Shown here in pieces: positions 1 to 11,600 of a stretch of DNA of 64,000 bases. A program made the translations under genes and the position numbers. This DNA is from Salvelinus alpinus (lineage: Eukaryota; Chordata; Actinopteri; Salmoniformes; Salmonidae): assembly GCF_045679555.1 (NCBI RefSeq), contig NC_092087.1, positions 86,787,864 through 86,851,863 of the forward strand. The letters are read 5' to 3'. The notes under the pieces are model-generated. The model searched no databases. It saw nothing but the letters and a program-made list of their open reading frames with translations, and was not told where the DNA came from. The stretch's first letter is position 1; each line of letters begins with the position of its first letter.

Positions 1-3000
1 AACATTGGTGGCCCCTCTCCCTTTGGCCTCTCAAACACCCCCCTTACCGGCTCAGACAGTGCCTCCTGGACCTCCTCCAGGAATCTCTCCAGCAGTCTAA
101 GAGACGTTATTCCTGTTTGTTGCGCCAAGACCTCCGGGGTTTTCCACCCCTCCTCTCCCAGCCGTCTCAGGTCACCTAGCCTTTGTAAACCCCCTGCCAT
201 CAGTTGCCTCTGCAGGGTGGCCGACTGAACCGATCTCAAAGGGATGGCTGGGTTGTGGAAAATAGGCTCCTCCCACACCCACTGCCCAGGCTCCACACCC
301 CCTTCTCGTGTGGGCCTTAGCAGCTGCCAGGCCCTCAGCACCGCAGAGTAAAACTCTGAGAGACCTGCTGTACTCAGCCTCTCCAGCTTCATGAGGAACA
401 GCTGCCGGTCCAACCCTAATCCGCCAGCTCTCCTCAGCAGCGCGCATGCTGGTTCCCTCCAGCCAACATCAGTATGGTACAGCAGTCTCTGCACCGCCTT
501 TAGCCGGAAAGCAGCCATCCTGCTCTCCAGTTCCACCAGGCCCTGTCCTCCTTCGTGGACGGTCATGTACAACACTGCTGCCTTCAGCCAGTGATGTCCC
601 GACCAAAAGAAGTCCACCAGCTTGCGTTGCAGGTCTGCAAGCAGACCGGCGGGGGGGTTGAGGACAGCCAGTTTATGCCACAAGGAAGATGCCACCAGGT
701 TGTTGATTATCAGCACCCTCCCTCTATATGACACTTGGGACAGGAGCCACCTCCACCTGGCCAGTCTTGACACCACCGCCTGTGACAGCCCCTCCCAGTT
801 CTTGCTGACCCACCTCTCCGAGCCCAGGTACACCCCCAACACTTTAAGCCCTTCACAACCCCACTGCAAACCCCCTGGAAGCAGAGGAGGAGCCCTATCC
901 CCCCATGCCCCACATAACAGAGCTTTGCTCTTTCCCCAGTTTACCTTAGCTGATGAAGCTCCCTCGTACACCTTCAGACTGGTCTCTAGTGCCTGCATAT
1001 CTTGCCCATCCCTGACCATCACAGAAACATCATCTGCATATGCTGAGACTGCTATTCCTGTCACCACATCCATGCCTGTCCAGCACACTCCCCGCAGTCT
1101 CCTGCGTAGCAGTCCTAAAAAAGGCTCAATGGCTAGTGTGTACAGCTGCCCAGATAGAGGGCATCCTTGTCTAATGCCCCGTCTCACCCAGACAGGCCTA
1201 CTGAGCGCCCCTCCCACCTTAACCATACATGACGCCCCAGCATACAACAGCTTCACACAGGTCACAAAGCTCTTCCCAAACCCAAACACAGACATCACAT
1301 TAAACAGATACTCATGATCCACTCTATCAAAAGCCTTCTCTTGATCTAAAGAGACCAGTCCAAAGTTCACATTAGAACCTCTCGACAAGTCCAACATGTC
1401 CCTAATCAAGAACAAGTTGTCCGTGATTGAGCGTCCCGGTACACAATATGTCTGGTCCTTGTGTATTATAGAGTCCAGATGGGACTTCAGTCTGTTAGAG
1501 AGGACCTTGGCAAAAATCTTGTAGTCCGCACAGAGTAATGCCACAGGCCTCCAGTTCTTAAGTTCACACAAGTCCCCTTTTTTGGGCAGGAGAGTCAGAG
1601 CCGCCCGACGGCAGCTCATCGGCAACTCTCCTACCCTGACGCATTCACGCAACACGCAAAATAAATCCTGTCCAATTGTTCCCCAGAATTTTTTGTAAAA
1701 CTCCACTGGAAGTCCATCGACCCCGGGTGCACGACCGGGGGACATCTGGGTTACGGCCTCTGCCAGTTCATGTGACAACAGAGGAATGTCCATTTCATCC
1801 CTCTGTGCCCGAGAGAGCTTAGGGAGTCCTGCGAACAAGACCTGAGCACCCATAGGATCACACATTTCTGCCCTATACAATTCAGTATAAAACTCCACAG
1901 TCCGCTCCCGCATCTCCCCCACCACAGAGGTCACCCGCCCATCAGACAGCCGTAGACAATGCATACCCTTGGCTTCACTGCTCTGTCTTTCCAAACCAAA
2001 GAAGAAGGAGCTGGGAGCATCCATCTCCTTGAGCATGGAGAACCTAGCTCTTACAAGTGCTCCCTTTGCTTTAACCTGGAAAAAACTACCCAGGTCCCTA
2101 CGTAATTCGGCTAAGTTAGCCTGGAGGCCTACATTGCCTTGCCCCACCATCTCTACCTCCATCTCCCTAATACACCGCTCTAGTTCCCCCAATACTCTCC
2201 TAGCCTCTGAGGATGAGAGAGCTGTGTACTGTTGACAGAAAAGCCGAATTTGCACTTTCCCCACATCCCACCATTGACTCAGAGACTCATACTCCTCTCT
2301 TCGCTGCCCCCATCTTTCCCAAAAAGTCTGGAAACCTGAGCAAAAAGTGGCATCTTGTAAGAGCTTTACATTGAACTTCCAATAAGATGCCTGCCGGGGC
2401 CCTGGTGAAATAGACAGCCGAGCCATGGTTATGTGGTGATCCGAAAACCCCACTGGGAGAATGGTAGCACCCAGCAGCCTATTGCTCTGATTCCTGGACA
2501 TGTAAAACCGATCAAGCACTCACCCTAGCCCCAAAAACCTTCACCCACGTATACTGTCTTGTGTTTGGATGTTTAGTTCTCCAAACATCCACTAGGTCAA
2601 ACTGATTAAAGATGTCCCTTAACACTCCCACTGACACTGAATGAGGCTCTTCCCCATTTCTGTCTTTTGTAAAATCCATTGTACAGTTCCAGTCACCTCC
2701 GATCACCAGCGTCTCCTCAGGCGCTACTTGTGAGAGTTCCTGTCTAAGACTCCCAAATAGAACCCCTCTTTCTCTCCCTGTGTTAGGCGCATACACATTT
2801 ATAAAGACAAAACCCATGTTGTTAATTTCTGCTTTAACAACAAGCAACCTGCCCCTACACACCTCCTTTGAGGAGCAAATTTTTACAGCCAGACCCGGTG
2901 CAAAAAGGACTGCCACCCCTGCACTAAGATTTGTCCCATGGCTCAACACACTTGCCCCTTTCCACCAGAGCCCCCAATCAACTTCATTCACCACATCACT

Positions 3001-3204
3001 ATGCGTCTCCTGCAGAAACAACACCTGTACTTTCTTTTGTTTTACATATTCACCCAACACACTCCTCTTTCCCGCATCTCTGGCGCCATTTATATTGAGC
3101 GAGCCTACCCGAAGAGTCTCCATAAGAAGTGGGAGAAAAGCCAGCAGAGAAATAGACCAATAGCAAAGCTCAAAAAGCCCCAGTGTCAGTAAGAAATTAA
3201 ACAT
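1..3204 (-). pseudogene. LINE ORF2: endonuclease and reverse transcriptase, one frameshift
   Basis: The first part (3204 down to 2512) is an endonuclease domain beginning near METLRVGSLNING, with QETHSD and GGDWN motifs. It stops at a TGA at 2514-2512. One frame over, the protein continues with LDRFYMS and the GFSDHH endonuclease motif, then stays open to the left window edge (about 830 codons). In that second frame I see GRAPGVDGLP (near 1720), LDQEKAFDRVDH (near 1335), RGIRQGCPLS (near 1165) and the catalytic YADD at 1040-1029. A small indel near 2512-2525 is therefore the only break seen. Function in the family: target-primed reverse transcription. The C-terminus is cut by the window edge. 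An alternative start lies at the inner Met near 3123. Confidence 0.85.
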
Positions 3205-4757
3205 TTAAACAGTGTCTGAAGGTAAACCTTTACGCACTGTTGTGACCCACTTCCTCAACCTAAAACGTTTCCTGGGTGAGAGGACACCATGCCCCTCATT
3301 TCTCATAGCATGTTGTACTGATCTTACAAACGTTCTAGTATCAGGAAAAAAAGCCTCAAGATTAACTTTTTTCCCCTTAGTCTCATTCAGGAACCTTGTC
3401 AGTTCTCTCAACGTATACTTAGACCCCTCTGGTTGACTGGCTGTCAGCTCCGGGCCAATTGAAGAGGAGTCTGAAAAAAATAACTCCTCATCCTCTTCCT
3501 CAGACTCACTTTCCTCCTCTTCTCTATCTCCCACCCTGACCACCTGCCCTTTCTCTCTGGTTAGGGCCTCACCCACAGCAACAGGCAACATTTCCATGGT
3601 GCCTTTGTCCACACCCTTTTTCCTTTTCCTCTTGACACCCTCCTCCTCCCCCCCTAATCTCTTACACTTCCCCACTATACTCTCCTCATCCACTAGAATA
3701 ACCTGACTAGACCCAGTATCATCTACACCACCCTCCATAGCATGACTCGGCCCAGCATCATCTGCACCACCCTCCATAGCATGACTCGGCCCAGCATCAT
3801 CTACACCACCCTCCATAGCATGACTAGGGCCAGCCTCAGCTACCCCACCATCCATAGCTTGACTAGACTCAGCCTCTGCTATACCACCATCCATAGCCTG
3901 CCTAGACCCAGCACCCTCTACACCACCCTCCATAGCATAACTAGGCCCAGCCTCAGCTACCCCACCATCTCTAGCCTGACTAGACCCAGCCTGTGCTTCC
4001 CACCATCTCTAGCCTGACTAGACCCAGCCTGTGCTTCCCCACCATCTCTAGCCTGACTAGACCCAGCCTCTGCTTCTCCACCATCTCTAGCCTGACTAGG
4101 CCCAGCCTCTGCTGTCTGCATCTCCTTACCCCCTGCATTTTGACCCCGATTTCCCCCACTTGCGCTTGTATCCTCACCTTGTCTACGGCCTTTATGTGGG
4201 CACGCAAAGCTCTTGTGCCCCAAATCCCCACATTCAAAACACCGTAGACTATATGTGCTGGCAAAACCTGCATAGAGCCCCTCCCCATGCCTCACTTTAA
4301 AATGCACATTTAGCTGTTGCTCATTATTGTTCAGAAACATAAACACTTGCCTCCGGAACGAAACAACGTGCTTAACTGCATCTGCCTGAAAACCTGCCGA
4401 CACGGAAACCGCTAGCAAACTTACCAAAACGACTCAGCTCTTTCCTAATTTGATCATCCGTGATAAACGGAGGCAAATTTGCCACTAAACTCTTGTTGAA
4501 GGGGTAAAGAGAGGTGAAATTGACACCAACACATCCCTTACAAATATTCCGCTAGCAATTAGCCTACCGACCAAATTAGCCCTTTTCATGAACACAACCA
4601 CAGCTTTGTTCATTCTAGAAGCAGAATGTATAAACTCAGCTCCTACCTGTTCACCGACCGCGAGCAGAACCTCCTCCACCTTAACTCCGTTCTCAGGAAC
4701 ACACCTGAATCCATGCCGTAACGACAGCGTCTCCTCCACGCTAGGCTGAGAAGCCAT
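3205..4757 (-). pseudogene. LINE ORF1: gag-like RNA-binding protein, frameshifted
   Basis: The best ATG is at 4757 (MASQPSVEET). The frame runs to a stop at 4485, shifts for a short stretch (SLVANLPPFITDD), and resumes through a CCHC knuckle of form CFECGDLGHKSFAC (near 4220-4260). A 13-residue acidic, Ser/Gly-rich tandem repeat follows. A further frameshift inside that repeat near 3996-4004 leads to a basic C-terminal part ending at 3205. The family role is nucleic-acid chaperone and RNP formation for the LINE. At least three frame changes make it a pseudogene. Confidence 0.75.
3712..4125. repeat. 39-bp coding minisatellite inside LINE ORF1
   Basis: About ten head-to-tail 39-bp units, each encoding 13 residues such as AEAGSSQARDGGE or DDAGPSHAMEGGV on the minus strand. 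The period is a multiple of three, so copy number can change without shifting the frame. One unit at about 3996-4004 has lost a C from a CCCC run, which causes the local frameshift. Confidence 0.85.
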
Positions 4758-4961
4758 TGCGCACACTACAGCTTCCAACCCCCAGGAAAGTTACTCTGTC
4801 CTCTTCCACCCTAACTTTGAAAAAAACTTTGGATACCGCTAAAAACAAATATTGCATTAACCCTCCACCATAGAAAATAACATGTAAAGAAAAGAATCAA
4901 GAAAGTTAGGATAGAGCTTTCCACACCAAACACTCAGACTCCAAAAACACCCAGCATGCAC

Positions 4962-5245
<284 letters not shown>

Positions 5246-5386
5246 TCTCTAGGCAAGGCCCATAAAATCTGTATCAAATTCTAGAGAGCTGGTTGTTATG
5301 GATGTAGAAAAGTTAAAACACACATCCGACACAGTATAGATGTAAACCCTCCTCCCTATCAGTGTGGGGCTAAAGGGCCCTCAGCT

Positions 5387-6413
5387 ATACTGAACAAAAA
5401 TATAAACTCAACATGTAAAGTGTTGGTCCCATGTTTCATGAGCTGAAATAAAAGAGGCCAAAAATGTTCTATACCCACAAAAAGCTTATTTCTCTCAGAT
5501 TGTGTGCACAAATTTGTTTACATCCCTGTTAGTGAACATTTATTCTTTGCCAAGATAATCCATCCACCTGACAGGTGTGGCATATCAAGAAGCTGATTAA
5601 ACAGCGTGATCATTGCACAGGTGCACCTTGTTCTGGGGACAATAAGAAGTCCACTCTAAAATGTGCAGTTTTGTCACACAACACAATGACACAGATGTGA
5701 GGGAGCGTGCAATTGGAATGCTGACTGCAAGACAGTCCACCAGAGCTGTTGCCAGAGAATGTAATGTTAATATCTCTACCATAAGCCGCCTCCAACGTTG
5801 TTTTAGAGAATTTGGCAGCACATGGTGTGGTGTCGTGTGGGCGAGTGGTTTGCTGATGTCAATGTTGTGAACAGAGTGCCCCATGGTGGAGGTGGGATTA
5901 TGGTAATGGGAAAGCATAAACTACGGACAGTGTATTTTATCGATGGCAATTTGAATGCACGGGATCCTGAGACCCATTCTAGTGCCATTCATCACAAGAA
6001 TCTCTACACAATTCCTGGAAACTGAAAATGTCCCAGTTCTCCCATGGCTTGCATACTCATCAGACATGTCACCCATTGAGCATGTTTAGGGTGCTCTGGA
6101 TCGACGTGTACGACAGCGTGTTCCAGTTCCCGCCAATATACAGCAACTTCACACAGCCATTCAAGAGGAGTGGGACAACATTCCACAGGCCACAATCAAC
6201 AGCCAGCAAAGGAGATGTGTAGCGCTGCATGAGGCAAACGGCGGTCACACCAGATACTGACTGCTTCTCTGATCCACACCTTATTTTGTTATGTATCTGT
6301 GACTAATAGGGCCTCATTTATTTCATTTATTTCAATTGACTGATTTCCTTATATGAATTGTAACTCAGTAAAATATTTGAAATTGTTGCATGTTGCATTT
6401 ATGTTTTGAGTAT
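5387..6413 (+). mobile_element. Tc1-like transposon, internally deleted (copy 1)
   Basis: The terminal inverted repeat starts TATACTGAACAAAAATATAA and is mirrored at the right end near 6390-6413. Inside are remnants of a Tc1 transposase on the plus strand: a helix-turn-helix stretch (TRAVARECNVNISTISRLQR, near 5740-5800), then HGGGGIMV, then SDMSPIEHV near 6063-6087 around the third acidic catalytic residue. The middle of the catalytic domain is missing and frames are broken. The same family recurs at 34477-39558 and 52200-53119. Confidence 0.88.
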
Positions 6414-6424
6414 AAATCCACTGT

Positions 6425-6425
6425 G

Positions 6426-6484
<59 letters not shown>

Positions 6485-6510
6485 CGCACACACGCACAGG
6501 CACACGCACA
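6425..6510. repeat. (CA)n microsatellite
   Basis: A run of CA from about 6425 to 6482, then imperfect CA/CGCA. It directly follows the Tc1 right end. The matching tract in copy B (39569-39592) is much shorter, as expected for slippage. Confidence 0.95.
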
Positions 6511-7308
6511 CACACACTGCAGTGTTACAATGTTTGTCTGCATGTCTATTTTACCCTGGTTAATCATCTCATCACTATGTAGATCAACACTCCTACACTG
6601 AGACACTTTATGAATACTGGCCCTGATGTAACAACCAAAACACAGCTCAAAACATAACAAGAAGTAAAATGATACATTAACCTCAAGTATATGACTTATT
6701 ACTAAAAACAAAAAAAACAGAAACTATATTTCAAGATATTGTCAAGAGTACTTACAGAGTGAAGTGAAGGGGAGAGGTCTTGTACAGTGAGTCAACTGAC
6801 TGGTAGTGAGTGGGAACTGCTAGTAAGTGTCAGTTCTGTGGTTGATACATATGTAAAGTAGTTTAGACACAAGTAGCTGATACAGAACTGTCCTTTCCTT
6901 CCTCTTTTAAGACATTAACATGCATGAGGACCAGAACAACATGTCAGAGAAGGGAGGTTACTGTATTAAAATGGGCCCTACATTTCTAAAATGGACAAAA
7001 TGTCCCCCATATCCACTTTTATTTAAATACAGAACCATGTTAACAATATGTTGACTATTCTATATGGAATGTTTATAATATATTGGAATGTGTTGCCTTG
7101 CCCCTCTTAGTTCTATATTCAACAGGTCAAAGTTCAAATTACATTTGGTCAGTTACATGAAGTCATTAATTCTATTCTACAAACCCATTCAATGTACACT
7201 CCTCATCAGCTGCATCAAAGGGAGGGGAACTCTGCAATGACCCCCTTTAGTGTCTACAACATGGTTGTCGTAGAGGCTAATGCCTGGGCAACAACCCCCT
7301 CAAAGTTC
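6511..7308. other. Non-coding stretch, no recognised feature
   Basis: AT-rich sequence shared with copy B (about 39593-40388). I see no credible coding frame, RNA gene or terminal repeats. Confidence 0.5.
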
Positions 7309-7440
7309 AAAATCAAATCAAATGGTATTTGTCATATGTGCAGAATATAACAGTGAAATGCTTATACAAGCCCTTAACCAACAGCGCAATTTTAAGAAAA
7401 TACCTCAAGAAAAGTAAGAGATAAGAATAACAAATAATTA
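7309..7440 (-). mobile_element. LINE 3'-tail fragment
   Basis: Starts with CAAATCAAATG-type short repeats, followed by tail sequence ending in AACAAATAATTAAAGAG. Such tails recur through salmonid LINE copies; a related tail is at 26315-26575. Counterpart in copy B near 40387-40525. Only the 3' end is present. Confidence 0.55.
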
Positions 7441-7768
7441 AAGAGATGACATCATCTGAGAAGGAGGGGATATGGAAATCAGAGGTGCACTTTGATTGAC
7501 ACTTCAAACACTCATTCTATATGTCTAGTGTTCTGTCTGTGCTGTGTGTCAGAGGAATACAAAAGGGGTGACACCCCCCCAACACCCCCATTCTGTCCAA
7601 GCTTCCTGTTCTCTTTTAAAGTAGGGACACAGTCCCTCATCCTCTTCTTCAATCTTCATTATTCTCCTCTTCCTCCCTCTGTCATCTGGACCGTGCGTGG
7701 TGGCCAGGGTTGTCAGGGTGGTCAGGGTTACCATGGTTTCCTGTCTCTTCTTCTCTGGACAGGCTTGT

Positions 7769-8007
7769 GTTTGCCAGCAGCATACCACCCTGCATCCGAC
7801 CGCTGGCTTGATTCTAAGCAGGGTTGGTCCTGGATAGGAGACCAGATGCTGCTGGAAGTGGTGTTGACGGGACAGAAGGAGGAACTCTTTTCTCTGGTCT
7901 AAAAACGATATCCTATATGCTCTGGGTAGGTTGCGGTCTTTCGGATGGGATGTTAATCATGTGTCCTGACTCTCTGTGGTCACTAAACACTCCCTGACAC
8001 TTATCAT

Positions 8008-8041
<34 letters not shown>

Positions 8042-8196
8042 AATTCTTAATCTGGCCCTCATGCCACCTAATCATCCCCAGCTTCCAATTGGCTCATTCA
8101 TCCCTTCTTCTCCCCACTGTAACTATTAGTTGTTGCTGTTCATGAGAATGTGTTCCCAATCAAGTTACCTGGTAAAATAAGGGTTATATAAAATAA
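7769..8196 (+). mobile_element. 5S rRNA-derived SINE (SINE3-like), copy A
   Basis: The head resembles 5S rRNA: CATACCACCCTG, then GCAGGGTTGGTCCTGG and ATAGGAGACC, which correspond to the internal control region for Pol III. A long unrelated body follows, then a tail ending GGTAAAATAAGGGTTATA. Non-coding; moved by a partner LINE in the family. Copy A has lost a few bases in the 5S box relative to copy B (GATTCTAAGCAGG against CTCTGAAGCTGAGCAGG). Confidence 0.8.
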
Positions 8197-8266
8197 CCAT
8201 AGAGACAGCCGGTGGTCCTCCAGAAGAAACACTAGTCAACATTGATGGGAGCCATCCTCCTGGGCC

Positions 8267-8351
8267 AGGGGGAGGGAGGGAGGGAGGGAGGGAGAGGGAG
8301 AGAGAGGGAGAGAGAGGGAGAGGGAGAGGGAGAGGGAGAGGGAGAGGGAGG

Positions 8352-8376
<25 letters not shown>
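8267..8376. repeat. (GGGA)n/(GA)n microsatellite
   Basis: GGGAGG, GGGAGA and GA runs. Longer here than the copy B counterpart at 41359-41400. Confidence 0.95.
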
Positions 8377-8382
<6 letters not shown>

Positions 8383-9535
8383 AACACAAGCACCTGCATG
8401 CCTGTGCTCCTTCAGTCATTTGTAATTTTGTATATTTCAAAAGTTTATATGAGTTGATTGGTAACACTTTAGAATAACTCATAATTAACACATTATAAAT
8501 GCTTATATATGTTGATAAATGATAGTTGACGTTTTGACCAGCAGAAGGTTGTCCTTACCCTGTGGAGGCGTACTGGGAGGCTGAGGAGATGTTAAGGCCT
8601 ATAGGGTTGGTCCTCTGAGGAGAGGGAGGGGTTTTCTGCATCTAGCGGTCTGGGAACCTGATCACCAGCTTGGTGCTCTCCAGCTCCACCCCTGGACAGG
8701 AGGTCAAACAGCAGGCACAATCGAAATACATAACATGGAACCAATAGCATAGTCACAAAAGTTAAATGAAACTAATAGCATTGTCCCAAAAGTACAATGG
8801 AACCAATAACATTGTATTGGGTTAATTTACCGGCACAAAGATTGTTTTTCCTTTGAAAGCTAGAAAGGAGTTGAATTGTTGTACTTTTCTCTCTGTGTTG
8901 GACAATGATGATACTATTTATGTGCAAGACTCAAGCTCTCCACTGAAGGCTCTTGAGTCTGTGTTATATGCAGAGACGTCTAACTCACCATTGTGATCTC
9001 TACAGTGCTGTCAGGTGGACATCAGTAGCAACACGCAGGCTCAAACCCTGGTACATTCTTATTCAGAAGACCATTTAATAAGGAAAACTGCCATTTTATA
9101 TATCCTCTCTTCTAGCAGGAAATGAGAACACATACAAACTCACATCTCAATCTTGTATAATGCTAACAGTACCGAATATTAGAACCAACATGGGAAAAAA
9201 TCATTTCATTACTCAGCCCCTGATCTAGAATTCCCTCCAAGCTAACCTAAAACACCAGGACCTGATGTCCCTGGAGGAGTTCAAAGGACAAATAGATGAA
9301 CAGGTCGTTGAGACATGTAGCGGTTTCTAGTTGTCATTCCATGTCACTAGATGGCATTGCCTTATGTAAGGAAACCTGTTGTTTTACACACATGCCTGCA
9401 CACACACACTGTTTGTTTGCTGTTGTATTTGTGCTGTTGCCAGTGTCTTCTGTCAGTACAGAACATAGAATGTAGAACTCTATCTCCCCTCACCTACAGT
9501 ACAGAATTAAGAAGTATAATGTAGAACGCTGATCA
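8377..9535. other. Non-coding stretch, no recognised feature
   Basis: Unique-looking sequence shared with copy B (about 41401-42555). No credible ORF, hairpin or terminal repeat was seen. It may contain remnants of the CD22-like pseudogene's introns, but I could not match any exon here. Confidence 0.4.
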
Positions 9536-9715
9536 AATCAAAATCAAATCAAATTTTACTGGTCACATACACATGGTTAGCAGATGTTATTGCGAGTGTA
9601 GCGAAATGCTTATGCTTCTAGATCCGACAGTGAGGCAGTATCTAACAGGTAATATCTAACAATTCCACAACAAAACCTAATATACACTATCTAGAAAAGG
9701 AATGGAATGAGAATA

Positions 9716-10149
9716 TACAGTTGAAGTCAGAAGTTTACATATACACCTTAGTCAAATACATTTAAAATCAGTTTTTCACAATTCCTGACATTTAATCCTA
9801 GTAAAACTTCTCTGTCTTAGGTCAGTTAGGATCACCACTTTATTTTAAGAATGTGAAATGTCAGAATAATAGGAGAGAATGATTTATTTCAGCTTTTATT
9901 TCTTTCATCACATTCCCAGTGGGTCCGAAGTTTACATACACTCAATTAGTATTTGGTAGCATTGCCTTTAAATTGTTTAACTTGGGTCAAAAGTTAGTTG
10001 GGTGAAACAATAAGTTGGGTGAATTTTGGCCCATTCCTCCTGACAGAGCTGATGTAACTGAGTCAGGTTTGTAGGCCTCCTTGCTCGCACAAGCTTTTTC
10101 AGTTCTGCCCACCAATTTTCGAGAGGATTGAGGTCAGGGCTTTGTGATG
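9716..10149 (-). mobile_element. Sleeping Beauty-type Tc1, left end and transposase C-terminus
   Basis: The left terminus begins CAGTTGAAGTCAGAAGTTTA, the signature of this salmonid Tc1 group, with an inner direct repeat (GGGTCCGAAGTTTACATACA) near 9921. The minus strand encodes the transposase C-terminus with [16 protein letters not shown], which includes the catalytic Glu of the DD34E triad. Everything upstream in the transposase is gone, and the element ends abruptly at GTGATGGC near 10149. Confidence 0.85.
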
Positions 10150-10638
10150 GCGCCAACAGTTGTTTCCTTCTCACCAAGCTGCTTGCCTATTGTCCTGTAG
10201 CCCATCCCAGCCTTGTGCAGGTCTACAATTTTATCCCTGATGTCCTTACACAGCTCTCTGGTCTTGGCCATTGTGGAGAGGTTGGAATCTGTTTGATTGT
10301 GTGTGGACAGGTGTCTTTTATACAGGTAACGAGTTCAAACAGGTGCAGTTAATACAGGTAATGAGTGGAGAACAGGAGGGCTTCTTAAAGAAAAACTAAC
10401 AGGTCTGTGAGAGCCGGAATTCTTACTGGTTGGTAGGTGATCAAATACTTATGTCATGCAATAAAATGCAAATTAATTACTTAAAAATCATACAATGTGA
10501 TTTTCTGGATTTTTGTTTTAGATTCTGTCTCTCATAGTTGAAGTGTACCTATGATAATAATTACAGACCTCTACATGCTTTGTAAGTAGGAAAACCTGCA
10601 AAATCGGCAGTGTATCAAATACTTGTTCTCCCCACTGT
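10150..10638. mobile_element. End of a second Tc1-like family fused to the first
   Basis: From GCCAACAGTTG onwards the sequence belongs to another Tc1-type element: a remnant with TTGGCCATTGTGGAG, then a long terminus ending ACTTGTTCTCCCCACTGTA at 10638. Copy B has different sequence at this place. It looks like the product of a deletion joining two different elements. Confidence 0.65.
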
Positions 10639-10905
10639 ATATCTCAATTGTGCACCTGTAAAAGTTAGTGAGGGTTTTCGGTGACAAGACAATTTTTTTC
10701 AGCCTCCTCAGGTTGTAGAGTCAATGTTGCCGCTTCTTCACCACACTGTCTGTGTGGGTGGACCATTTACATTTTCCACCTTCTCCACTACTGTCCCGTC
10801 GATGTGAATAGGGGGGTGCTCCCTTTGCTGTTTCTTGATCAAATAATTCTCCATAACATCCATTTTGGTGAACCAGAGGTTGTTGTGACTTTACTACTGA
10901 GACCA

Positions 10906-11183
10906 AATCAAATGTTATTGGTCACATACACGTGTTTAGCAGATGTTATTGTGGGTGTAGTGAAATTCTTGTGGTTCTAGCTCCAACTGTGCAGTAATAT
11001 CTGACAAGTAATATCTAACATTTTCACAACAATACTCACAATAGACACAAATCTAAGTAAAGGAATGTGATAAAAATATATAAATATTTGGACGAGCAAT
11101 GTCAGAGCGGCATAGACTAAGATACAGTAGAATAGAATACAGTATATACACATATGAGATGAGTAATGCAAAATACATGTAAG
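10906..11183 (-). mobile_element. Rex1-type 3'-end fragment inside pseudogene exon 2
   Basis: Begins AAATCAAATGTTATTGGTCA and continues as the Rex1 3' UTR (AGCAGATGTTATTG, GATGAGTAATG). It is a short 5'-truncated insert lying between two pieces of exon 2. Copy B has the same insert at the same point (about 44746-45023), so it predates the duplication. Confidence 0.75.
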
Positions 11184-11221
11184 AGCAGGACAGCTCCACT
11201 GCTGACCCCATCAAGGCACAC

Positions 11222-11600
11222 CATCACGGATCCCCGTTACTGCTGCTCATTCCGTTCACCTGCTCCGGAGGTCTACGTCACCGGCCTTCCCGGGTCACTG
11301 AACTGGATTCATTACCACCAACCCCGGACTGTCTTGTTATTACGCACACCTGGTTCCCATTCCCCCTGATTAGTATGTTCCCCATTGTCCTTGTTGATTA
11401 TTGTCCCCATGTCCGTTGGTCCTGTGAGTACCTGTGCTGTTGTATTGACTTCCATGCTACGTGTATTTGTGCACTTGTTTTACAGGTCTCGTCCCGAGTA
11501 TTATTTAGAGGTTTACACCTCGCTCTTTCGTTTAGGTGGAGAAAATTTAAAAAACATTTAGTATTCCTGCGCCTGTCTCCAATCATTAGACAACGTGACA
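11222..11600. mobile_element. Solo LTR inside pseudogene exon 2 (copy A)
   Basis: About 379 bp starting CATCACGGATCC (TATCACGG in copy B, so probably TGTCACGG originally) and ending CAACGTGACA. The ends are inverted (TGTCAC/GTGACA), as in an LTR. The flanks CACAC and CACTC look like a decayed 5-bp target duplication. No internal region remains. The copy B counterpart is at 45062-45442. Confidence 0.75.

Larger units (their letters stand above)
1..4900 (-). mobile_element. L1/Tx1-type LINE, 5' part, inactive
   Basis: A non-LTR retrotransposon read right to left, with its 5' end near 4.8-4.9 kb beside a GA-rich repeat and its 3' end outside the window. ORF1 carries a CCHC zinc knuckle. ORF2 carries an apurinic-type endonuclease followed by reverse transcriptase. 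The order and motifs fit the L1/Tx1 group known from fish and frogs; the clade is an inference from motif style. Both ORFs contain frame breaks, so this copy cannot make its proteins. A minus-strand TAA (3207-3205) ending ORF1 is followed at once by an ATG (3204-3202) for ORF2. Confidence 0.85.
9536..10862 (-). mobile_element. Rex1-like LINE, 5'-truncated, with Tc1 inside (copy A)
   Basis: The 3' tail begins CAAATCAAATTTTACTGGTC and matches the 3' tail of the larger Rex1 copy at 28904. The 5' side (10640-10862) matches part of the reverse-transcriptase C-terminal region on the minus strand. The intervening 3' UTR and RT part seen in copy B (43984-44480) is missing here and replaced by Tc1 sequence. 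Its 5' truncation point abuts exon 2 of the CD22-like pseudogene. Confidence 0.75.

Noticed and set aside
622-1317. Plus-strand frame of 231 codons
   Set aside because: Shadow of the LINE ORF2 reverse transcriptase, which is read on the minus strand with clear motifs.
7769-7860. A 5S rRNA gene
   Set aside because: Only the promoter-containing part is 5S-like; the remainder is a SINE body. Copy A's box is also damaged.
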